Source: Phlebiopsis flavidoalba (Eukaryota > Basidiomycota > Agaricomycetes > Polyporales > Phanerochaetaceae). Taken from it: DNA of 64,000 bases. This document shows, one piece after another, positions 11,537 through 21,518 of this stretch. A model generated the notes under the pieces. That model was not told where the DNA came from. It did no database searches and was given only the letters and a program-made list of their open reading frames with translations. The stretch covers positions 1 to 64,000 of the forward strand of contig JAOCPU010000009.1 of the NCBI GenBank assembly GCA_035772785.1, read 5' to 3'. The position numbers were made by a program, and so were the translations under genes. The stretch's first letter is position 1, and every line of letters starts with the position of its first letter.

Positions 11537-12194
11537 CTTTCTTCCGCTGCGTGCATAGTCCGTGCGTGCGTGCTTTGTTTCGTTCTGTGTGTCGGCCCGC
11601 ACCTGGGTGTGCAGCCGTTACCGTTAATGATCTACCCGCTTTGAATAATTTCTACGACACCAGACTATTGCTAATGACGCTCATCTGTCCCATATCACTC
11701 TGTTCTTTTACCGCACGTATTTATGTTGCTCCTTTATTCAGGAATCGTCCCTCTCTCCTTTGTTCGCTACCATCATGCTCCCTGTCTCGCGTACACCAAT
11801 CAAATCGCGCCTGGCCCGCCTGTGCTCAGCGGCCGACCCGCAGGTATATTCCGCCCTCGCGCAGGGATGAGATCATCGATGCCTGTGGTGCGCGCTGACG
11901 CAGACCCGCCCCCGTGCGGGGATCAGATTGCGTCGCGCGTCGACGACGTCGGTGGACACGATACATACCCGTTTGACGTCTATGCGTGCTTGTTCCGATA
12001 GCCTTACTATGGGTGTGTGCCACGCCCATATTGGGAAAGACGCAGGGACCCGCTGGGCTTTGCGTGTCCTGCGCGAGAGCCGCCCGTGAGACAGGTATAA
12101 TACTGGCAGGGGTAAGGTCCTGAGACTCATCAGCCCCATCGCTTCACTCTTCAACTTACTTACCAACCCCACCCAACACTTTAACGAACTCATC
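11537..12194. other. Intergenic region with the Con-6 promoter
   Basis: These 658 bases contain the 3' side of the repeat protein and the promoter of the Con-6 gene. The last 70 bases before the ATG are C/T- and A/C-rich, as is common in fungal 5' leaders. Confidence 0.4.
12096..12102 (+). promoter_or_regulatory. TATA-box-like element of the Con-6 gene
   Basis: TATAATA lies 93-99 bases upstream of the ATG at 12195 and is followed by a pyrimidine-rich leader. The position suits a strongly inducible gene such as a Con-6 homologue. Confidence 0.45.
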
Positions 12195-12598
12195 ATGTCT
12201 GCTCCCAACCTACCGGAAACGTCGCGCTCGTGCCTCAGTACGTGTCTCACTATCTTGGGTGTTGTGCAATGCTCACCACCTTGCAGAGGCTGCCATCTCC
12301 AACCCCAACAATTTTCTGAGGAAGCCAAGCAGCGCGCTCAGAGGACCGCCTCCACGACATGGAGTGCGCAGCGGCGAGGGCTACCAGCCACGAGGCGCAC
12401 GCCGCCAGGTTGCTCAAGGCCACACACAAGGGACAGTGCTTGCAGTACAATGTCACAAACCATTTCGCTGATAGTGCCCCCCAGGGCCAACTCCAACAAC
12501 CCGCAACACCCAGTGAAGGAGTCCAAGCAACACTCCAAGCATGGGCTCTCGAGGATATCTATAGCAACGACGAGTTTATATCCAGCTGCGGACTATGA
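12195..12598 (+). CDS. con-6: Con-6 family conidiation-type small protein
   Basis: Con-6 proteins are small, hydrophilic and abundant in fungal spores and stressed cells; their biochemical role is not established. Exon 1 reads MSAPNLP then GNVALV-like residues. A roughly 50 bp intron follows. Exon 2 gives the first Con-6 repeat, EAAISNPN then SEEAKQRAQ, and later SHEAHAARLLKATHKG. The second repeat is degenerate by frame breaks: ANSNNPQHPVKESKQHSKH then LEDIYSNDEF, with a stop at 12598. About 100 residues is a normal length. A TATA-like box lies upstream. The tandem NPN...EEAK-type repeats make the family call firm even though one or two bases are off. Confidence 0.8.
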
Positions 12599-12896
12599 AA
12601 TACCTGACATGTTGGACTGTAGTTTATATTGTAAACATCCTGATGATTTCAAAGTGCCCATCTAACTCGTTTGCGAATCGCGTTTTCACCGAGTGATATT
12701 TATCTCTTGGACATTCGGAGCCAAGAATGACTTTGCATCAAACGCTGGCACGATAGTATACTTTGTTATATTGTGCTCACCTACGGGCAGATTGCACATA
12801 GTGCATTATTGACACTAACTGCAATGCTTGAAACCGGGGTGAGAAACATGCCCTAATCTACATCATCCTCCCCAGCCTCGTGGGGAACTTGGCACA

Positions 12897-13515
12897 TCAA
12901 GAGCTGCGGGTCTGACGTCGCCGTCGAAGCAAATATATCATCCGGAGTACGGCGGCATGAACTAGATTCATGTAACATGTGCTGCCCTGCGTGCCCCGGA
13001 GACATTCCGCTAAGCTGCATTTGATAGGTGCGAGGTGTGGTGAATGAATCGAAACTTTTCTTGGTCGCCTGCAGTCCTCTTCTCCAACGCGTGATCCTCT
13101 AAAAAAGACGAAGAGTGAAACATAGTCGAGTCTTTTTCCTCCCAAATCGCGTCTGTAGGCTGCGAACGCTGACCGGTCCGGAGCACCAGAACAGCGCGAC
13201 AGAGGAAGCGCATTCGTCGCCTCGAATAAGGCGTCCAAGAGCAGTAAGAATCTCCGCTTGATTATCCGACGAATGGGTTGAGCTCATAGTCGGTGCCTCG
13301 AAGGAGAAGCAATGGCCGCGCTGCCTACGACGACATCGCCGAGAGAAGAGTCGGAGAGGAGTCGTCTGAGCTGGGCTCTTCGACGGCGAATGTCGTCGTT
13401 CGAGATGAGCTTTCAGTGAGCATCCCGCCGAGGTTTTGGATGTTGACGCCGGACTTGAGTGGTGGTTTGTCTTACGGTGTCGTGCGGTGCACAAATTCAA
13501 CTCCGATTTTGGCAT
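12897..13515 (-). CDS. Possible coding region, unrecognised
   Basis: The minus strand holds adjoining open stretches: SGVNIQNLGGMLTESSSR, TFAVEEPSSDDSSPTLLS, MSSTHSSDNQAEILTALGRL and SSFLEDHALEKRTAGDQE. The Ser/Asp/Glu-rich composition looks more like protein than noise, and shifts between frames match the pattern seen in certain genes here. I recognise no domain, and no start or stop is secure. Confidence 0.25.
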
Positions 13516-14329
13516 GGCAGTACAGCGGTTCTCGCGCCTGAGATTGTGCTCTTGTGTGGGTAGCCATCCGGTGTATGAAGGGTGTTGGGAGTTCCCTCCG
13601 TTGCTCGGCGTTCTTTTCGTCGTGGGCGTATCAATCGCTGAGGCCTGACGGGCTGGAGTAGCGCAGATAAAATATCAAATATCACGCAGCCATCCCGAGG
13701 GACAGCAGGCATATACCCCCCTCGTCCCGTACAGACTCGTCATCTCTTTGCCATATTCCTTTGTTGACTGGTGCGAAGTGCTTGGCACCGAGCTGGCCCT
13801 TGCGGCTTTCAATCCAGCAAGGGCCTCATGGCCTACAGCTTTCTCCGCGATCGGAGGCGGTCCCGGATCGCGGCTTCACGTTAAAACCGTGCCGCTGGAA
13901 GGCACTACAGAGGGGGGATCGCTTGTGTGACAGTCTCTTCATAGTGCGCGCTTCGGGATTCACGTACCTTGTATTGCGAGTTATCGGTGAGAGAGGGAGA
14001 CCATGCTCGCAAAAGGGTGCACTGGGGTAGGATGTGGATTAAGGTGACGTGTCGCCTATTGTCGGATTGGTATGTTTTAATATGATTGAAGTGGTGCTGC
14101 TAGGGGGGGCTACGCCGCTGGCGCCAAAAGGAGGAAAATTTTTATTTAACAAAAAATTTTGGCACGCGTGCTCCCCTTGCTCGAGATGCCGTATTTGGCT
14201 GCGGGTCGGTTTGGAATCCAGACAAACGCACCAGTTAGAGATATGTCAGATGAAAAGTTAAATACCATTGGGGTGGATAAAGTGAGGTTAAATGATGGAC
14301 CAGCGTCATTGAAACCACTGCACAAGTCA
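13516..14329. other. Intergenic, no gene seen
   Basis: No conserved coding segment was recognised. Weak open stretches exist on both strands. The only structural feature is the AT-rich inverted repeat listed separately. Confidence 0.35.
14135..14160. repeat. AT-rich perfect inverted repeat
   Basis: AAAATTTTT at 14135-14143 is matched by AAAAATTTT at 14152-14160 across an 8-base spacer. It could form a hairpin or act as a terminator-like or nucleosome-free element; no function is claimed. Confidence 0.5.
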
Positions 14330-15290
14330 GCCATGAAACGCCTCTTGCTCCAAAGACGGCCGCCCCGCTGGTTGTCTGAGAAATGTGTGGGCGCCGCCAG
14401 ACAAGTACCGCCTTCCCGTGCCACTCAGGTGTGCGGGATGGTAGACGGTGTGGAACAGATCGTGAGCAGACAGGAGTCAGAACAACGCGGCGTCGTAAGG
14501 GGGGGGGGGCGCTGAGACTGCTCCCAGAGGAGCGAATCCTGATGATACGAGAGCGGAAGACGTGCTACTGCTTCCTGGTGTCGCCGAGCCGAGCTCACAC
14601 TGTAGCTGCTGGCCTTGCGTTTTGAGCCTCCAAGTAAACTCTTGGAAGCGGAACGATACACCACTTGCTGAAGAGGATTGTGCGTGAGGAGGAAGGCGTT
14701 GAACTTGCAAAAGACCGCCCCAAGAATCGAGGAGATAGGGTTGCGCGTAATCTTGAATTGAGGGCTTTGCGTTGGATGGCCGTTCCAAATCTTATACTTC
14801 GAAGTTTTATGAGACCTGCTATCTTCTAGAGCTCCGGCATATATACTCACAAGACAATGATGTAGTCTCCGTCGTCGACATCCGGACATGTCACCTCATG
14901 GAAGGAGTCCGTGATCAAAAACCCAGCTGCGAGAGGATTGTCTGGGAGGTGGCACCCAACAATAACATTTTGACTCTGCAACCTGAACTCGTACTGGGTC
15001 GACTCACCGAGATCATAACTTCTCCCCGTCTCCCATTTGGAACTGACCTACACACTATCCTCCCGACGTCGTTTTGTGATATTAGCAAGTGGAGGTAGTT
15101 TGGCGAAGATATTCCTGCTGCAATAACGGAACGGTGGGTTCGAGTATGGAGGAGAACGATTCCTGTTTCCACCAAACCATGTAACGTTGTAAGCTATTGC
15201 CAAGCGACCCCCCCCCCCCATACCGCTGACCAGCACTAGGGAGATTAGTTCCGTAACGGGTGGTGCAACAATCAAGCGTGTCTCATGCCG
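14330..15290 (-). CDS. Kre9/KNH-like secreted or GPI-anchored wall protein
   Basis: The family has an Ig-like Kre9/Knh1 N-terminal domain and a Ser/Thr-rich tail, sits at the fungal cell surface and is linked to beta-1,6-glucan. The diagnostic core reads DNPLAAGFLITDSFHEVTC then PDVDDGDYIIVL, preceded by GRIV and MGDGENYDL-like residues. This matches the usual LAxGFxL...V.VP.V..G.Y.IVLFGDSGN pattern. An intron near IIVL follows, then SHKTSKYKIWNG and a Ser-rich stretch (QSSSASGV, SATPGSSSTSSALVSSG). Neither the signal peptide nor the GPI signal could be traced, so both ends are approximate. The frame shifts repeatedly. Confidence 0.55.
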
Positions 15291-15977
15291 TCGAGGGAGG
15301 CGATGGTGAGGCGCGAAAGACACAAATGTAGAATGGAAAATAGAAGAGAAATCTGTACAACATTCAACGACTTCAAGTATGAGAAAACAAGCAAAGAAGG
15401 ATGTGTACTCATTGTGACGCGCTGCCCATGTTTAAGACAGCCCTACGGAGTTCCCGTCAAGCGATTTGCGCGTCGAGGACGGCGGTGAACGAAACGAGGA
15501 AATTGATGTGGTATCGATCATGTAGCACCGAGGAAGCGCGTAAAACCCCCGCGAGCACAACGGAAGGGGCTAAGACAAGTGTGTCGTCCGAGTCGGAAGC
15601 TCGAGAGGTCAGTAGTTGCGTTTTCAAGGTTCAATGTTTGCAAGAAAAAAAAACCCCGATACGCTTCTGAGTATTTAAAAGCGAGTCGATTTCTTCGGGG
15701 AATACTCAGGCTTTTTTTCGCCTTCTCGCTCCAGAGGACAACAAGGCGAGCGCGCCGTGTGAAGTGATCCGCCAATGGCTTTGTGGCGTCCCGCGTGGGG
15801 TGTAGCCTTGCGTAGACACCGACTCCACAGGACAAAAATCGATTACGGTCAGTGTACAAAAAGTCTAGAAGTATTACATGCAAAAGTACATATTCGTTAG
15901 AGTGAAAGCGACTGAGTCCAATCCATAGTACGAGAAACCATGCACCGGGGTATATGAAACCGTCTGGCAAGCGATTC
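15291..15977. other. Intergenic, no gene seen
   Basis: The 687 bases between the Kre9-like gene and the DnaJ gene show no recognisable coding segment. Short homopolymers (A8 near 15646, T7 near 15712) occur. Confidence 0.35.
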
Positions 15978-16889
15978 TTACATCGCGGAACCAAGGACCT
16001 TCATAGCCAAAGCCCGTAAGATCTGAACAGCGTGGGAAGAATGAATAAATTTCAGCGAGCGCTTGACATTGAGTGATAGAGGGACTAACCTGGGCTTTCT
16101 GGTCGCCACCAGGAGCCTGAGCGTGGTTGAATACTGCAGCAACACTCTTGACCCCTTTGCATAATCTCTGACAGCCCCTAACTTGTTTCCAGCGTATGCT
16201 CCAACCATGAGGCCAGGCACGTTCGCGACGATAAATCCAAGGCCAGCACCCGCATACTGCCGCCCGTCCACGACCACCACGGTTTTGCATGTCGCTCCAC
16301 TTCATGGACGTAGGATCTGAAGACTGGTGTTAGACGTCGTGCAGTGACGATTAACGATACGACCACGACGTACCTCCGTCAATGCATCAGCGAACACATG
16401 TCCGCATTGGGCCTAGGCCGGTCCGGGTCGCCCCTGCACCTGCTGCGGCGCCACCGAACATGCCTGCGAACTGAGAGAAGAAACTCGACGAAGGCGTCCG
16501 CATCCGCCGCCCTCTCTTGTTTCGGTCGTGATGCATAAAGCGAGTCGTACTCCTTCCTTCTAAGATCGGTTCGGGTCCGAGAGGACGTAGTATGCGTCGG
16601 CTACCGCCTTCAAGCATGTAAGTTTGAGAAGCCCAGGCTCGGTTGGGGCTTGACACTCACCCTGGAACCTTTCTGTTGCCTTTCTCTTCTCCTCTAGGGC
16701 TGGCGTTTACCAGCCTGTCCGGGTGGGTCCTATGTTACTGTGCATAAATGAGCCACAACCATGACCCAAGGCGGTCGTGTGCACACACACCTCAGCGACT
16801 CCTTTCGGTAGGCAGCGCGGACTTCTCCGCTGTCGCTGTGTGTTTGTATATGAAGCAAAAGCGTAATAGTCTGGAAGAGTGGAAGCCAT
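15978..16889 (-). CDS. DnaJ-domain (Hsp40) co-chaperone
   Basis: J-domain proteins stimulate Hsp70 ATPase. The start MASTLPDYYAL (ATG 16889) leads into EVRAAYRKESLR and then KRKATERFQ-like residues and AVADAYYVLSDPN. A linker YDSLYASRPKQER and a Gly/Ala-rich stretch FFSQFAGMFGGAAAGAG follow. The C-terminal domain reads GAGLGFIVANVPGLMVGAYA, LGAVRDAKGKSVAAVFN, GGDQKAQ, ILRALAMKVLGSAM, with a stop at 15978. At least three short introns are needed. The HPD signature is not intact: the bases at the site fit aca-cac-ccg-gac with CCC and GG each reduced to one base. The C-terminal part is typical of a basidiomycete J-protein group; its client is unknown. Confidence 0.8.
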
Positions 16890-17646
16890 GGTAGAGCCTG
16901 GTGACAGTGGTAGTATGAGAGTCATGTTTGATCTTCAGGCTCAGAACCAAGGGGCCAGACGTCATCGCAAAACACGTGGCTTAGAGCCCACGTCCGTTTA
17001 TGGAAGGTGTGGTGGTTGGGTGACCGAAAATCACTGATAGTATCACAGGAGCCACATTACATGTCTACAGCTAATACCAAGGCCAAGCTAGTAATACACC
17101 AGAATATCAAACTCTTAAATCAGGCAGAACGCAGAATGGCGAAAGGAAGGTCGAAGCGGTGCACAACAGGACTCACGACGAAACGAAATGACATTCACTG
17201 CACTAAGCAGAATCGGAAACGCCTGCAAACGGTCCTTAAACGGCGTGGGGACGAAAGACACGGTACGCTGGGAGTAGCGGTAGCGAATTGAGGCGGGGCT
17301 GTGCCGGCAGGCCTATTGTCTCGCCCTGGCACCGGGGACAGTGTTACTGCGAATGCTGGACAGACTGGGGCTATTCTGACGACGTTCGATGTGTCCGTCG
17401 CGGATCGGTCGTGAGGGGATGGAAACGGATATCTGTGGCCTATCGGACACGATGGATAGCGTTTGTTCTGAGGAAGCTGACGCGCGGAGTGAGCTCCGGG
17501 ATGGTCCTCAGAACACCAGATGTCCGAGGTCCGAATCACGACACCCCGTGTCGACCCAGACGATCAGGTTGCTGCATGTGTCCTAGGCTGCGTCAAGTCT
17601 AACGGACCCCGGTCAATATCTGTCGTGTTATACATCGAGAAACAAC
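16890..17646. other. Intergenic, no gene seen
   Basis: This 757-base gap holds the DnaJ promoter (minus strand) and the 3' side of the membrane-protein gene. No conserved coding segment was found. Confidence 0.35.
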
Positions 17647-20190
17647 TTACGGGCCAATAAACGAGGTGATCTCGTACTGAGTCTGGCGCCATTGAATTGG
17701 TCGACTGACATTTCGCGTCGGAAGGCCCAAGAAGGTCGAGTCTCCTCTCTGCGTCCACTTCCGAGTAAAGGAATCTATTGTTGCCTGAACCTCTCCGGTG
17801 GCGGCAAGAGCGAAATCACGAGCGATGGACTGCCTGTTGTCCGAACTGCCAGGCTGCAGCCCCGACGACTGTTGAGGCAGAACTTGTCGTGCTTGCTTAA
17901 TGCTCGCACGGCCCCATGGCGGCTCCGGAAGTTTGACTCAAGATGACGTTAGAGCGATGTGAGCCATTTGGGTGTCAGACTCGGTACGGAAGAGGATCGG
18001 CTGGTGTCTTCAGATGGTGAGAAAATCTGCCTAAGCGGCGATGGACTTGTCGAGCTCCTCCTGCTGCGGAGAAGCTCGAAATGCCAGGGATGACATCGCG
18101 CAGACTTGTGAAGAATTCTCGGGGGTCTTCTTCGATCTCGGCAGGTGGAGAGAAAGAGCAGTCGAGCGATTGCGAGCGTTATTGACGCCATAAAGCCCAT
18201 AGACTAGGTGTGACTCGACTCCAGGGTCTGACGACGGAGTTAGAGGATCGGAGAAGCTGCTTGTCATACTCGCGAGAGTATACTCGTGGCGGCCTGATCG
18301 GTAGAACCTTCCTCTATAGGTGTCCCGTCAAGAGAGTCGATACCGGATCAACGGGGTCATTGGGGTCTGGAACGACAATGGTGGTATAGACTGGATCTCT
18401 GTAAGTGGGGCTCTGTATCTTGGCCCTGCTGGGCTAGGGTCCTGTGACTCCTGCGCGAATGTTACGGTGATGCTTGAGCCACGGGGATGCACCTCGTTCG
18501 CTGGTCCTGGGCGATCATAGGATCGTAGAGGGAGTGCGGGTGATCGTTCGACGTCTTCGAGGGTTTACGGCCAAACCACGTCGAGCATCCTAGCCGTAGT
18601 AAGTCTGTGAGGGTCCAGCCACTTGCATCCATCCTTTCGGTCCGCAGGGAAGGGCTAAACATCTCCGAACATTGGGTTGAACTTCGGCTCAGAGACAGTC
18701 TCAAGCGAGTCCAAGAAGCATTTCTGAGGCTGCGAGTAGCGGAAGGCGGCATGTTATGGGAACGACGATGAGCCGTTCCGACGCCTTGGCCATCTGTTGC
18801 GGCTTGGTTTTTGACGAAACGCGTCAACGAGGGTGTGGAGGGGACTAGGATGTTAGAGATCGATGCCCTGCATGGAAGCGGCCGAGTAATGGTCTCGGAG
18901 AACAAGTCTGAAAAAAAAAGATAAAATATAACATATATTTTAATATAAAAAATTAGTATAAATTATATTTATTTATATTCTTATTAAAATATATATATAA
19001 TGAATAAATTAAATTAATTATTACCATTGTATTCCTTTATTATATAAATATTGGTGGGAATCATAACCGTCGAAAATGAGAAGCTCACATTGTATCACTG
19101 TTTTCCAGACCAGGTGGCAGCAACTTGCCAGACTCACGAGTAGCGCAAAAATTGATACCAGAGAGTACCTCAAGTAGAAGCCGTGAGCGGGATGTTGCGC
19201 CGAAGGAGTCCACGCCGTCTAGATAGATATTGAGAAAGACCTTCAACATGAGTATGACAGAGATGGAGCTTTCCAAAGCACCCTCTGCATCATGCAAGAA
19301 GGTTTGTGTTGCAACGGGGTATAAAAACCCGAATGATGACCTGCAGCGTCCGTGATGGCGAGAATGATCATGATGAGGAGCCACTTCAATGAATGGCCTG
19401 TGATCCCCATCTACCCCAACTCCCACTGTGCATCAGCCGTCGCAGGCCACCTTCCCCCTTGCCCAAGGGTGAATATGCCACAAAGTCCCCAGTAGAAAGA
19501 GAAAGCGCAGTCCAAAGGATATGGCGATACGTGATTTCCTGGCAATGGTGAGGGCTAGGAATGGGGTTCACATTGGCTACCGCAGCGGCCGTCTGCTCTC
19601 CCGGGCAAGACACCTGAACCAAGTCCAGAATGGCGCCGGCAAAGGCCAGGAATATCGCGACATGGAGACACACGATAACACTGGGATCACATCAATAAAT
19701 GTAGCGTGTCAGGCGTGTGAAGCAGAGTCTCACCGGTTAATGCGCACCCACGACGAGAAAGAAAGTGCAAGCACCCAACCGGCGAAATATGGCCACACAG
19801 CAAAGAATGGATGTCTGAAAAGAATATACTAGAACGCTGGCAGCGGGGTCAGGCTATAGCGGCAGAGGACGTGATAAGATAGAGTACTCACGGTCGGTTT
19901 TCTCTCCAGCCGCCTCTCAACCGACATGAAATGATTCGAGTTGTTCCAAGCATTTTGTGGCTTCGCTTGACTTTGTAGCGCCTCCAAGTGTCTCAATGCG
20001 GGGACAGCTAATGACAGGCCGCCAGAGAGAGGGCAGGAGGTGCTTCCGATGAACCAGCCAGGGACTAGAAAAGCGCGACAAAGATCAGAACGCCGAGGCG
20101 CAGGGAGAACCAGAAAGAGTAGAATGCGTCAAGCTAGGGTGTGCAAAGGAATGGAATGGGAGCTCGCCCCGGGCTAGCAATCAGAACAAA
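17647..20190 (-). CDS. Multi-pass membrane protein with long cytosolic tail, uncharacterised fungal type
   Basis: Hydrophobic segments follow one another on the minus strand: AFYSFWFSLRLGVLIFVALF, HPFFAVWPYFAGWVLALSFF, VAIFLAFAGAILDLVQV, ISFGLRFLFYWG, SLKWLLIMIILAIT and a last segment near SIFALLVSLASCCHLVW. That suggests about six or seven TM helices. Loop motifs such as FVAYSPLG, HSGSWGRWG and ILMLKVFLNIYLDG recall a basidiomycete family of uncharacterised membrane proteins; I cannot name it. A tail rich in Ser/Pro/Arg ends near VDQFNGAR then TQYEITSFIGP and a stop at 17649-17647. An extremely AT-rich stretch interrupts the gene between the TM part and LFSETTLGRFL. The start is unresolved. 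Confidence 0.5.
18911..19052. other. Extremely AT-rich island (possible mitochondrial DNA insertion)
   Basis: About 140 bases are almost pure A/T, starting at an A9 run and containing many TATA/TTAAT units, inside DNA of roughly balanced composition. It falls where an intron is expected in the membrane-protein gene. The composition resembles fungal mitochondrial intergenic DNA, so a small nuclear mitochondrial insertion is possible. No gene can be read in it. Confidence 0.5.
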
Positions 20191-20502
20191 GTGGCATGCG
20201 ACCAGCACTGGGACGAACGAAAGAGGCGTCCTGGGAGGCGCACCGGGCGAGGACTGGACGGTGAGCAGGACCTGCGCTCGAGGGCGGGGGAAGAAGGAAA
20301 CTCTTCGTTCTGCGGAACCGAGGAGATCTCATTTGGGCGGGACTCTCGTAGCCTCATGCTCGCCGCCAACCGCGTCCCGTCGCCACCGCGACGATCCACC
20401 AATGATTGAGAATCGCCGCAACGGGGGTTAGGGTTTCCGCTTCAGGCACCTCTCCTCCTTGCAATTATCCCATCTGACTCTGCCCGCCGCGACGACCACA
20501 CC
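20191..20502 (+). promoter_or_regulatory. Divergent promoter region of ADE8, with TTAGGG element
   Basis: The gap separates the minus-strand membrane-protein gene from ADE8. GGGTTAGGGTTT at 20425-20436, 67-78 bases before the ADE8 ATG, matches the telomeric-type TTAGGG core bound by Tbf1/TTAGGG-factor proteins in fungi. Its use here is inferred from position. Confidence 0.45.
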
Positions 20503-21262
20503 ATGGCACAGGACGAGCACAGGCGCGTTGTCGTCCTCATCTCCGGCTCAGGTACCGCGAGTTCTCCCATCCCATCCTCCTCCCGCTCTTAGCCATAGAT
20601 CCAAGGTTCAAACCTGCAAGCCCTCATCGATGCCCTCAACACACCTTCTCTGCCTGACGCACGGATAGCCCTTGTGCTATCCAACCGCAAGGCCGCGTAC
20701 GGTCTCACTCGTGCGCAGCAAGCCCAGCCTCCCATTTCCACCGCCTATCTCGGGCTGCAGCCTTTCCTGAAAGCCAACCCCGGCAAAAGTCGAGAGGACT
20801 ACGACGCCGAGGTCGCAAAAATCGTCGTAAAGGCGAACCCCCACGTCGTCGTGCTCGCGGGTTGGATGCACATCATGAGCGAACGGTTCTTGGACGTTCT
20901 CAATGGTGACAAGCCCTTTGAAGACGAGAACAGGGTCGGCAAGCCTATTCCGGTCATTAATCTTCATCCTGCCCTGCCTGGAGCGTTTGACGGGGCGCAT
21001 GCGATCGAGCGTGCGTATGAGGCTTTCCAGAAGGGAGAGATTAAGCACTCTGGTGCCATGGTTCACGCGGGTGGTAAGAGAAGTCGACCGAGGGGAACCG
21101 GTTATCGTTCGGGAGGTGGAGATTAAAGAGGGCGAACCAATTGAAGCGTTCGAAGAGCGGTTACATGCAGTAGAATGGGAGATCATTGTCCAGGCGACCG
21201 CAAAGGTGCTGAACGAGATAGCACCGAGTACAGGTTCAGGTAACAATGTTCCCACTGCTTAG
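20503..21262 (+). CDS. ADE8: Phosphoribosylglycinamide formyltransferase (GART)
   Basis: This cytosolic enzyme moves a formyl group from 10-formyl-tetrahydrofolate to GAR, the third step of purine synthesis. Exon 1 is MAQDEHRRVVVLISGSG. The intron starts at GTACCG and ends at AAG before the SNLQALIDAL stretch. Family motifs seen: ALVLSNRKAAYGLTRA, VVVLAGWMHIMSERFLD, then INLHPALPGAFDGAHAIERA with the catalytic N-x-H-P region. The end VVREVDRGEPVIVREVEI includes the conserved Asp of the VDxGxPI loop. The stop is at 21262. One extra base near 21067, between GAMVH and RVVREVD, breaks the frame. The length of about 230 residues is normal for a monofunctional fungal enzyme. Confidence 0.92.
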
Positions 21263-21518
21263 ATGTGTGGTTACTCACATCTTTACCTCAGTCAGCAACT
21301 AGCCGGGGACATAAAAATGTAACATTGTCGGATATGCAGCGCAAAACTTGTAGGTATAGAAGCGGATCACAGGTATCGTACACCACATTGGTTGAGGTGG
21401 TTCCCGATGCTACAAAAACATAGAAAAGCTGGAGAAAGCTTGTTGTACATTGACCGCAATAAAAGTTGAAACAAAGTTCGAAAACAAGTCCGTAGTAGCT
21501 TCCGAAGTTCCTATCAGC

